A stretch of DNA of 6,133 nt from contig PWPR01000182.1 in NCBI GenBank assembly GCA_003557085.1, positions 1-6,133 of the forward strand, in the 5' to 3' direction. The first letter of the stretch is position 1. Each line of letters starts with the position of its first letter. The stretch is from Clostridia bacterium. GTDB taxonomy: Bacteria; Bacillota; UBA994; PWPR01. The notes below the pieces were generated by a model, which ran no database searches, had not been told where the DNA came from, and worked only from the letters and a program-made list of their open reading frames with translations. The translations under genes and the position numbers were made by a program. Shown here one piece after another: positions 1-5,174 of the stretch.

Positions 1-753
1 GGTGGATAAGACACCTCAGCAGTTGCTATAGCAGCTAAATTAGGTGCTGAGTGCGAAATATACACTGATGTAGAAGGAATATATACTACTGATCCTAGAA
101 TGCATGAGAAGGCTAAGAAACTTGATTACATTGGTTATGAGGAGATGCTTGAGATGTCAAGTTTAGGAGCTGGAGTAATGCATTCTAGAGCAATAGAGTT
201 GGCGCAGAAGTACAAAATACCAATTTATGTTGGCTCAAGTCAAAAAAATATAGGCGGAACAATAATAAAGGAGCATGATATATCAATGGAAGAAAGAGCA
301 GTTACAGGGTTATCAGTTAGTGATGAAGATATTATGGTTACAATAGGTAGCTTTCCTTATGATCCAAAAGTTATTTCAAAACTATTTTTAGATTTAGCAA
401 GTAAGGAAGTGAATGTGGATATGATTAGTCAAACAGCACCTCAAAATAATAACATAAGTATATCTTTTACTGCACCATTAATAGATAAGAAACATGTTTT
501 AGCTGTAGTAGATGAGTTTAAAAAGGATTACAAGTTAGAAATTGACGTTGACCAAAACATTTCAAAAGTTTCAGTGGTCGGGATAGGTATGAGAAGCCAA
601 TCAGGTGTAGCTGCTAATATTTTTAGAATATTTGCAGAAAATGATATTCAATACAAGCAAGTAACGACTTCAGAGATTAGAATAACTTTTACTATTGATA
701 GTAATGATAAAAACAAAGCAGCTAAATTGATAGCTAATTGCTTTGACTTATAG
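1..753 (+). CDS. lysC: aspartate kinase, C-terminal portion; 5' end outside window, in-frame stop at codon 3
   Basis: Aspartate kinase (aspartate + ATP to aspartyl-4-phosphate, cytoplasmic) is the first step of lysine, threonine and methionine synthesis. Reading frame 1 from base 1 gives GG, a TAA stop at 7-9, then DTSAVAIAAKLGAE, EIYTDVEGIYTTDPR, KKLDYIGYEEMLEMSSLGA and HSRAIELAQKY. This is the end of the amino-acid kinase domain. Two ACT domains follow: about 305-520 (GSFPYDPK, NVDMISQTAP) and about 560-750 (SVVGIGMRSQSGVAA, TTSEIRITF). The family motif is GGSDT, so TAA replaces the serine codon; a single base change from TCA would do it. After that stop the first ATG is at 100, which would lack the nucleotide-binding part and could not be an active kinase. 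The rest of the frame is intact to TAG 751-753, which points to a sequencing error or a recent mutation. Family identity is very secure; functional status is uncertain. Confidence 0.9.
267..288 (+). promoter_or_regulatory. possible internal ribosome binding site and ATG start within lysC (regulatory-subunit start)
   Basis: An AAAGGAG box at 267-273 lies 12 nt before an in-frame ATG at 286-288. Translation from there would give a 155-residue protein starting MEERAVTGL and holding just the two ACT domains. Aspartokinases of Bacillus and Corynebacterium are known to make such a beta subunit from an internal start at the equivalent place, just before the first ACT domain. The spacing is somewhat longer than ideal, so use of this start is an inference. 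Confidence 0.4.
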
Positions 754-761
754 GGATTAAA

Positions 762-1565
762 ATGTCTTTAATCTTATTAAAAGAATGGCTAAATGAAAAT
801 GTAGTTAAGTTAAGAGTTGATTCAATAATATCTCAAAAGTGTAAACCAGGGCAGTTTGTAATGATTAGAGTTTCCGAGCTCGGAGAGAGAATACCTTTAA
901 CAATTTATGATTATAGTAGGCATGATAATTATATAGAGCTTATTTTCCAGATTGTAGGTGTTACGACAGATAAGCTTTCACATCTGGATGTAGGTGATAA
1001 AATTATGGATTTACTAGGTCCTTTGGGAAATCCAATAAGTAGCTTAAAAGAAAATAAAGTATTAGTAGTAGCTGGTGGTTTAGGGATAGTTCCTATGCTA
1101 GCACATTTAAAAAAAGTTTATGCAAAAACTATTGATGGTATTTATGGTGTCAAAAAGCAAGATTCTTTAGTTTTGTTAGAAGAGTTAAGAGAATGTGTGA
1201 GTAATCTAAGTATTTTCACTGAAGATGGCTCATATGGAAGTAAAGGTTATGTTAGTAATGATCTCGCTGTGATGCTAACTAATCAAAAGTATGATCATGT
1301 TATTGCTATTGGACCAATACCAATGATGTCAGCAGTAGTTGATATCACAAAGAGATACAACATACCTACTTCAGTTTCTCTTAACCCTATTATGGTAGAT
1401 GGCACTGGAATGTGTGGTGGCTGTAGGGTTAAAGTATCAGGAGAAGTTAAATTTGCATGCATTGATGGCCCTGAGTTTGAAGGCTTAGAGGTAGATTTTG
1501 ATGAGTTAATCATTAGATCTAATATTTATACTGAGAGAGGTCATAATTGTGGTTGCGAGAAGTAA
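762..1565 (+). CDS. nfnA: NfnA: small subunit of NADH-dependent reduced ferredoxin:NADP+ oxidoreductase (NAD/FAD/[2Fe-2S])
   Basis: Small subunit of the cytoplasmic flavin-based bifurcating complex NfnAB, which couples NADH and reduced ferredoxin to the reduction of two NADP+ (reversible). The 267 residues show the ferredoxin-NADP reductase fold of the PyrK/SudB family: an FAD motif RIPLT at 43-47, GPLGNP at 86-91, the NAD-binding AGGLGIVPM at 104-112, and GPIPMM at 184-189. The C-terminal cluster motif is D213, C218, C221, C233 (GTGMCGGC, FACIDGPEF). Asp in place of the first Cys is the known ligand pattern of NfnA and separates it from PyrK of dihydroorotate dehydrogenase, which uses four Cys. 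The ATG at 762 has AGGG at 752-755, which overlaps the lysC stop, and follows lysC by 8 nt. The tail ends HNCGCEK, two extra cysteines of unknown role. Generic pipelines may call it dihydroorotate dehydrogenase electron-transfer subunit or sulfide dehydrogenase subunit. Confidence 0.9.
   Translation: MSLILLKEWLNENVVKLRVDSIISQKCKPGQFVMIRVSELGERIPLTIYDYSRHDNYIELIFQIVGVTTDKLSHLDVGDKIMDLLGPLGNPISSLKENKVLVVAGGLGIVPMLAHLKKVYAKTIDGIYGVKKQDSLVLLEELRECVSNLSIFTEDGSYGSKGYVSNDLAVMLTNQKYDHVIAIGPIPMMSAVVDITKRYNIPTSVSLNPIMVDGTGMCGGCRVKVSGEVKFACIDGPEFEGLEVDFDELIIRSNIYTERGHNCGCEK
1535..1551 (+). promoter_or_regulatory. ribosome binding site and GTG start of nfnB inside the end of nfnA
   Basis: GAGAGG at 1535-1540 stands 8 nt before GTG 1549-1551, inside the last codons of nfnA. 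It decides the GTG start: the reading VARSKKVKIRLLKDKERE matches the short basic N-terminus expected before the cysteine-rich domain, and no ATG is in frame nearby. The 17-nt overlap suggests coupled translation and equal amounts of the two subunits. Confidence 0.75.
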
Positions 1566-2937
1566 AAAAGTTAAAATAAGACTGCTTAAGGATAAAGAGA
1601 GAGAAGAAAGCTTTAGTGAAGTAGTTCTTGGTTACAATCATGAGGAAGCTTATGAAGAAGCTGCAAGATGTTTACAGTGCAAAAATAAACCCTGTGTAGA
1701 GGACTGCCCTGTAAAAATAGATATTCCAGAATTTATTAAAGAAATTATAAGCAATAATTTAGAAAAAGCTCTGCAAATAATTAATGCTAATAATAGTTTC
1801 CCTGGAATATGTGGTAGAGTGTGTCCACAAGAAGCTCAATGTCAGACTAACTGTATAAGAGCTAGGATAGGTGATCCTATTGAGATAGGCGAGTTAGAGA
1901 GATATGTAGCAGACTCTATGGCAGATTCTACAAAAGAGATTAAACCAATCAAGAAAGTTACTGATGTATCAGTAGCAGTAATTGGTTCAGGACCTGCCTC
2001 ACTAGCATGTGCGGGGGAGTTGCTGAAAAATGGTATCAATGTGACTTTATATGAAGCTTTGCACGAGCTTGGTGGAGTTTTGCGTTATGGAATTCCTGAG
2101 TTTAGGCTGCCTAGGGAAGTCATTGATAGGGAGATTGAGTTTCTAATCGATTGTGGATTAATAATAGAAAGAAATTTTTTGGTTGGAAGGACTATAGAAT
2201 TAGATGAATTGTTAAATGAAGGTTTTAACTTTGTATTTGTAGGTATAGGAGCAGGAACACCAAGATTGCTAAATATAGCAGGAGAAAACTTTAATGGCGT
2301 GTACTCTGCAAATGAGTTTTTAACGAGAGTAAATCTTATGAAAGCTTATGACCATAATAGTGATACACCCATTTATGTTGGCAACGATGTTATTGTTATT
2401 GGAGGAGGAAATGTAGCTCTTGATGCAGCAAGATCAGCGAGAAGGCTAACAAAAGGTAATGTAACAATAGTTTATCGACGAAGCATGGAAGAAATACCTG
2501 CAAGAAAAGCAGAAATTCAACATGCTTTAGATGAGAGAATTGATATTAAAACATTATTATCTCCAGCACTAATCAATGGAAAGAATGGTTGGGCATTAAG
2601 TTTAGAGTGTGACCAAATGGAGTTGACAGATGATTATATAGATGGAAGAAAAACAGTCAAAAAATCTATATTGCCAAATAAAGAGTTAAAAGCAGATACA
2701 ATTATAGTAGCTATAGGACAAAAACCAAATTCTCTAATAAAAAATATCTCTAAAAAGTTAGAGCTAACTAAAAGGAATACAATTAGGGTAAATAATAGAT
2801 ATGAGACCTCTCTTGAGAATGTATATGCAGGGGGCGATATAATTACTGGTTCATCTACTGTTATTAGTGCTATATCTGCAGGTAGGAAAGCTGCTTTAGA
2901 GATGCTCACAAAGTGCAATAAAATATCATCTTCTTAG
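1549..2937 (+). CDS. nfnB: NfnB: large subunit of NADH-dependent reduced ferredoxin:NADP+ oxidoreductase (NADP/FAD/two [4Fe-4S])
   Basis: Large subunit of NfnAB; it binds NADP(H) and the bifurcating FAD and takes electrons from ferredoxin. The 462 residues resemble the GltD/SudA family. The N-terminal cysteine-rich domain has C41, C44, C49, C53 (RCLQCKNKPCVEDCP) and C88, C92, C98, C102 (GICGRVCPQEAQCQTNC), which serve two [4Fe-4S] clusters. Next come the FAD-binding GSGPAS at 146-151 and GGVLRYGIPEFRLP at 175-188. The NADPH-binding GGGNVALDAARSARR is at 285-299, with YRRSMEEIPAR at 309-319. The C-terminal FAD motif VYAGGDIITGSSTV is at 425-438. The GTG start overlaps nfnA by 17 nt. This gene is often called 'glutamate synthase small subunit', but no large GltA-type synthase subunit lies in the window, and the adjacent NfnA-type partner with its Asp-ligated cluster argues for Nfn. 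Family very sure; the exact reaction rests on the pairing. Confidence 0.9.
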   Translation: MVARSKKVKIRLLKDKEREESFSEVVLGYNHEEAYEEAARCLQCKNKPCVEDCPVKIDIPEFIKEIISNNLEKALQIINANNSFPGICGRVCPQEAQCQTNCIRARIGDPIEIGELERYVADSMADSTKEIKPIKKVTDVSVAVIGSGPASLACAGELLKNGINVTLYEALHELGGVLRYGIPEFRLPREVIDREIEFLIDCGLIIERNFLVGRTIELDELLNEGFNFVFVGIGAGTPRLLNIAGENFNGVYSANEFLTRVNLMKAYDHNSDTPIYVGNDVIVIGGGNVALDAARSARRLTKGNVTIVYRRSMEEIPARKAEIQHALDERIDIKTLLSPALINGKNGWALSLECDQMELTDDYIDGRKTVKKSILPNKELKADTIIVAIGQKPNSLIKNISKKLELTKRNTIRVNNRYETSLENVYAGGDIITGSSTVISAISAGRKAALEMLTKCNKISSS

Positions 2938-2970
2938 ATGATCAGCCATAGACTAAGAATAGAATTTTTT
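2931..2970 (+). terminator. weak hairpin with T-run at the end of the lysC-nfnAB operon
   Basis: TTCTTAG (2931-2937, includes the nfnB stop) pairs with CTAAGAA (2953-2959). An inner ATG/CAT pair (2938-2940 with 2947-2949) tightens the loop. Six T (2965-2970) follow after five bases. The stem is AT-rich and the T-run is not flush, so it would be a weak intrinsic terminator at best. Confidence 0.35.
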
Positions 2971-3004
2971 AGACATCTAACAATAGCACATTTTTTTAGA
3001 AAAC

Positions 3005-3034
3005 TTGGTAACTACTTAGCATTTATGTTATTTT
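3005..3034 (+). promoter_or_regulatory. possible promoter of xth
   Basis: TTGGTA (3005-3010, 4 of 6 to the -35 consensus), an 18-nt spacer and TATTTT (3029-3034, 4 of 6 to the -10). It sits about 35 nt before the xth start, in the 133-nt gap after nfnB. In DNA this AT-rich such matches arise easily by chance, so this is only a candidate; xth could also be read from the operon upstream. Confidence 0.3.
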
Positions 3035-3070
3035 AGTTGTATGGATTAAAAAAGAATGAGGATGTGTAAG

Positions 3071-3823
3071 ATGAAGTTAGTATCATGGAATGTGAATGGA
3101 CTTAGAGCTTGTGTGAAAAAGGGTTTTTTAGACTTTTTTAAGGATATTGATGCAGACTTTTTTAGTGTTCAAGAGATTAAGTTGCAAGAAGGTCAGATAG
3201 CACTTGATTTAGATGGGTATTATGATTATTGGCATTATGCTGATAAGAAAGGATATTCTGGGACAGCAATTTTTACTAAGCATAAGCCAATTAGTGTCAG
3301 TTATGGTATGCATAAAGATGAGCATCTTGGTGAAGGCCGCATTATCAATCTTGAGTATAATGATTTCTACTTAGTTAATGTATATACACCAAACTCACAA
3401 AGAGGATTAACTAGGCTTGAATATAGGGTGGAATGGGAAGATGATTTTCGAGAGCATTTAATTAATTTGAATAGTAAGAAACCAGTTATTGTTTGTGGTG
3501 ATCTTAATGTAGCTCACCAGGAAATAGATTTGAAAAATCCTTCAGCTAATAGAAAAAATGCTGGGTTTACAGATGAGGAAAGAGAAAAGTTTGGGATGTT
3601 ACTTGATGCTGGATTTATCGACACTTTTCGTTTTTTCTATCCAGAAAAAGAAGAGATTTATTCTTGGTGGTCATATATGAGAAAATCAAGAGAAAGAAAC
3701 TCAGGGTGGAGAATTGATTATTTTCTTACTTCACAAGATTTAGAAGATAAGTTAGGGGATGCAAACATCCATACGGAGATTTATGGAAGCGATCATTGTC
3801 CAGTTTCTCTTATAATTAAATAA
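3071..3823 (+). CDS. xth: exodeoxyribonuclease III / AP endonuclease (ExoA/Xth family)
   Basis: Mg-dependent AP endonuclease with 3'-repair activity, acting in cytoplasmic base excision repair by cutting 5' to abasic sites. The protein has 250 residues, the normal length for the short ExoA-type family, and covers the whole endonuclease/exonuclease/phosphatase fold. Active-site residues visible: N7 (SWNVNGLRA), E35 (VQEIK), Y105 (NVYTPNS), D144 and N146 (GDLN), D216 (WRIDYF), and D241-H242 (SDHCP). The start was chosen at ATG 3071 because MKLVSWNVNG is the usual family N-terminus and GAGG at 3058-3061 lies 9 nt before it. An upstream in-frame ATG at 3056 would add MRMCK but overlaps this box and has no good box of its own. 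The gene stands alone after nfnB, is followed by a strong stem at 3831, and faces nfo, the other AP endonuclease. Confidence 0.95.
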   Translation: MKLVSWNVNGLRACVKKGFLDFFKDIDADFFSVQEIKLQEGQIALDLDGYYDYWHYADKKGYSGTAIFTKHKPISVSYGMHKDEHLGEGRIINLEYNDFYLVNVYTPNSQRGLTRLEYRVEWEDDFREHLINLNSKKPVIVCGDLNVAHQEIDLKNPSANRKNAGFTDEEREKFGMLLDAGFIDTFRFFYPEKEEIYSWWSYMRKSRERNSGWRIDYFLTSQDLEDKLGDANIHTEIYGSDHCPVSLIIK

Positions 3824-3830
3824 AAAACTA

Positions 3831-3860
3831 AAGGAATGCCATTAGATTTGGGCATTCCTT
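3831..3860. terminator. strong 10-bp stem-loop, terminator for xth and especially for the minus strand
   Basis: AAGGAATGCC (3831-3840) pairs perfectly with GGCATTCCTT (3851-3860) around a 10-nt loop, starting 8 nt after the xth stop. On the + strand the stem ends in TT but only CTGAT follows, so the U-tract is poor. On the - strand the stem is followed after TAG by six T and then ATTT, which is a good intrinsic terminator. It therefore probably works both ways, better for transcripts coming from the nfo side. Confidence 0.75.
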
Positions 3861-3991
3861 CTGATATGTGTGCCAAGTATAGCATTAATGCAGCTTGTAA
3901 ATATGCATTACTAGACTTTCACTACAAGTGTGGCAAGTTACAGTTTAATATTAGTATTTGTCTAAGCAAAAGAAGTGGTTAGGAGAGACCT
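3861..3991. other. AT-rich part of the xth-nfo gap with imperfect repeats; no gene seen
   Basis: GTGTGCCAAGT (3868-3878) recurs imperfectly as GTGTGGCAAGT (3928-3938), 60 bases apart, one mismatch in 11. Between them are the palindrome GCATTAATGC (3882-3891), the inverted pair TAATGCA (3886-3892) / TGCATTA (3904-3910), and CTTGTA (3894-3899) / TACAAG (3924-3929). These could fold on either strand. I recognise no known RNA family and no reading frame. Confidence 0.35.
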
Positions 3992-4213
3992 TTGAGTCTA
4001 CATTTAAAAGTTGAAAATGATGATTACTTGGATAAAGAAGCTTACTCCAATCATAAATTTATGATTGGCGTAAATTGTTTTTACTATTTATACTGTCTAC
4101 TTGACAGGGTATGTTCAGTTTGCACTATCCTTAATAATACTGGATATTATCCAATAAAAGAAAGAACTCGATTCTTTCCGCTATTTAAGTTAATAAAGTC
4201 TATAGATTCTTAG
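3992..4213 (+). CDS. doubtful small ORF, 73 codons, unknown
   Basis: A TTG at 3992 has AGGAG at 3981-3985 six nt upstream and opens 73 codons to TAG 4211-4213. The product is rich in aromatic residues and Cys (MSLHLKVENDD at the start, then NCFYYLYCLLDRVCSVC near residues 29-45) and matches no family I know. Against it: the frame runs through the 22-bp palindrome at 4047 and the minus-strand terminator hairpin at 4160, it uses a rare start, and it lies in a convergent gap. It could instead be a chance ORF or the remnant of a lost gene. The good ribosome binding site is the only real support. Confidence 0.2.
   Translation: MSLHLKVENDDYLDKEAYSNHKFMIGVNCFYYLYCLLDRVCSVCTILNNTGYYPIKERTRFFPLFKLIKSIDS
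4047..4068. repeat. perfect 22-bp palindrome
   Basis: CCAATCATAAA (4047-4057) is followed directly by its exact reverse complement TTTATGATTGG (4058-4068), with no loop. After one mismatched pair (4046/4069) the symmetry goes on for four more pairs (4042-4045 with 4070-4073), so 15 of 16 pairs match over 32 bases. The lack of a loop suits a dimeric DNA-binding protein or a cruciform better than a terminator. There is no T-run beside it. Confidence 0.6.
4156..4178 (-). terminator. probable intrinsic terminator of nfo
   Basis: Read on the minus strand: GAAAGAA (4178-4172), loop TCGAG, TTCTTTC (4166-4160), then TTTTATT (4159-4153). The seven-pair stem has only two G-C pairs but the T-tract is flush. 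It lies 82 nt past the nfo stop, with the stronger stem at 3831-3860 as a possible back-up. Confidence 0.5.
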
Positions 4214-4260
4214 CTATATAAATTCAGGATAAACTGTCTTCTTTATAAAAGCCATGTATT

Positions 4261-5100
4261 TTAGTTTCTAAGATTCAAGACTTTTTCAATGTCTTTCTGA
4301 TATTCTTTTTCATCATCAACAGGAGTTTCTAAAATCATAGGAAGATTCTTTATGAACTCATGATTAATATAGTTAGATATACCTAGATTTTCTAAAAGCC
4401 CTTCTCCAATATTTTCATGACGATCTTTGTTGCTATCATGAGGCATTTTTGAGTCATTTAAGTGAGTTAAGTAGACTCGTTCCAAAGCAATTTTGCTTTT
4501 AAGCTCTGATATTAGCCTATCAACCTCACTTGCATCTCTAAAGTCATACCCAGCTGCAAAAAGGTGGCAACTATCAAGGCAAACACCAAGTTTATCATTC
4601 CAATTAAGTTTCTCTAAAATACTTTGTATTTCATCCAAACTTCTTCCTATTTCTGTTCCTTTCCCAGACATAGTCTCGAGGCAAATAATAGTGTTGCCTT
4701 GGTATCCTTCAAGTGCAAATTCAAGACCCTCTGCAATGAAGTCAATTGCGTCTTCTAAAGAATTTTTTACATGTGATCCTGGATGCATTACAAGATATTC
4801 TGCTTTTATATGATCAGACCTTCTAAGATCTTCATATAAGACCTGCTTCCCAAAAGCTCTTGTTCTTGGAGTAGAACTAGCTAAATTTACTGTATAAGGA
4901 AGATGGGCGACTACTGGGTTTATTTTATGTTTATCTTTAAGTCTAATAAATTCTTCAATCTCTTCTGGCATATACTCCCTAGCAGAGCCTCCTCTTGGGT
5001 TCCTAGTAAAGTATTGAAAAGTAGATATCTCTAAATCAATAGCTGATTCAATCATTTTAACTAAACTTCCTTTGGTAGATAAGTGACTTCCAATTTTCAT
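4261..5100 (-). CDS. nfo: deoxyribonuclease IV (endonuclease IV, AP endonuclease)
   Basis: Zinc-dependent AP endonuclease of base excision repair, cytoplasmic; it cuts 5' to abasic sites and cleans blocked 3' ends. The protein has 279 residues, the usual size, in one TIM-barrel domain starting MKIGSHLSTKGSL. All nine expected zinc ligands are present: H66 (VAHLPY), H106 (MHPGSH), E142 (LETM), D176 and H179 (CLDSCH), H213 (THLNDS), D226 and H228 (DRHENIGEG), and E258 (LETP). Each is at the E. coli Nfo position minus three. The start was chosen at ATG 5100 because GAGGTG (5112-5107) lies 6 nt before it. A GTG at 5109 is in frame but falls inside that box. A good promoter lies just upstream, and the gene is divergent from the cation transporter. 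It is an independent family from xth, which it faces. Confidence 0.96.
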   Translation of the reverse strand: MKIGSHLSTKGSLVKMIESAIDLEISTFQYFTRNPRGGSAREYMPEEIEEFIRLKDKHKINPVVAHLPYTVNLASSTPRTRAFGKQVLYEDLRRSDHIKAEYLVMHPGSHVKNSLEDAIDFIAEGLEFALEGYQGNTIICLETMSGKGTEIGRSLDEIQSILEKLNWNDKLGVCLDSCHLFAAGYDFRDASEVDRLISELKSKIALERVYLTHLNDSKMPHDSNKDRHENIGEGLLENLGISNYINHEFIKNLPMILETPVDDEKEYQKDIEKVLNLRN

Positions 5101-5106
5101 GTTAAA

Positions 5107-5112
5107 CACCTC
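5107..5112 (-). promoter_or_regulatory. ribosome binding site of nfo
   Basis: GAGGTG on the minus strand, 6 nt before ATG 5100. It is close to the ideal Shine-Dalgarno sequence and rules out the in-frame GTG at 5109 as the start. Confidence 0.8.
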
Positions 5113-5122
5113 ATTTTTCTTG

Positions 5123-5128
5123 TATAAT
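5123..5128 (+). promoter_or_regulatory. possible -10 box of the cation transporter promoter
   Basis: A perfect TATAAT. No -35 box is seen 16-18 nt upstream, where the end of nfo begins. If used, transcription would start near 5135, giving a leader of about 40 nt to ATG 5175 and excluding the ATG at 5127 as the start. It lies on top of the expected nfo transcription start, so the two promoters would compete. Confidence 0.4.
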
Positions 5129-5129
5129 G

Positions 5130-5158
5130 AGTATATTGAATTTAGGTAATCATGACAA
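5130..5158 (-). promoter_or_regulatory. sigma-A type promoter of nfo
   Basis: On the minus strand TTGTCA (5158-5153, 5 of 6 to TTGACA), a spacer of exactly 17 nt, and TATACT (5135-5130, 5 of 6 to TATAAT). Start of transcription would be near 5123, giving a leader of about 22 nt to ATG 5100 that holds the GAGGTG box. This is the best promoter in the window. Confidence 0.7.
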
Positions 5159-5174
5159 GGAAAGTTTGATAAAT

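Noticed and set aside
1..99. Recoding of TAA as a sense codon
   Set aside because: nfnA, nfo and the transporter end cleanly with TAA where the family is expected to end, and no other gene has an internal TAA, so an altered genetic code is not supported.
2634..2918. Minus-strand open frame opposite nfnB
   Set aside because: It lies wholly within the conserved nfnB coding region and has a hydrophobic low-information product typical of antisense frames.
762..2937. Calling the pair PyrK (dihydroorotate dehydrogenase subunit) and GltD (glutamate synthase small subunit)
   Set aside because: There is no pyrD or large glutamate synthase gene in the window, the small subunit has Asp in place of the first cluster Cys, and the two overlap as a pair, which fits NfnAB.
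2965..3000. TTTTTTAGA repeated at 2965 and 2992 as a regulatory direct repeat
   Set aside because: T-runs followed by AGA are common in this AT-rich DNA and a similar string occurs inside xth at about 3124, so it carries little weight.
4101..4131. TTGACA at 4101 followed by TATCCT as a plus-strand promoter
   Set aside because: The spacer would be 19 nt and the -10 matches only 4 of 6; downstream there is only the antisense strand of nfo. The TTGACA is also part of a small stem (CTGTC/GACAG).
4493..4813. Plus-strand open frame opposite nfo
   Set aside because: It is a shadow of the well-conserved nfo gene in another frame, with no ribosome binding site and no recognisable protein.
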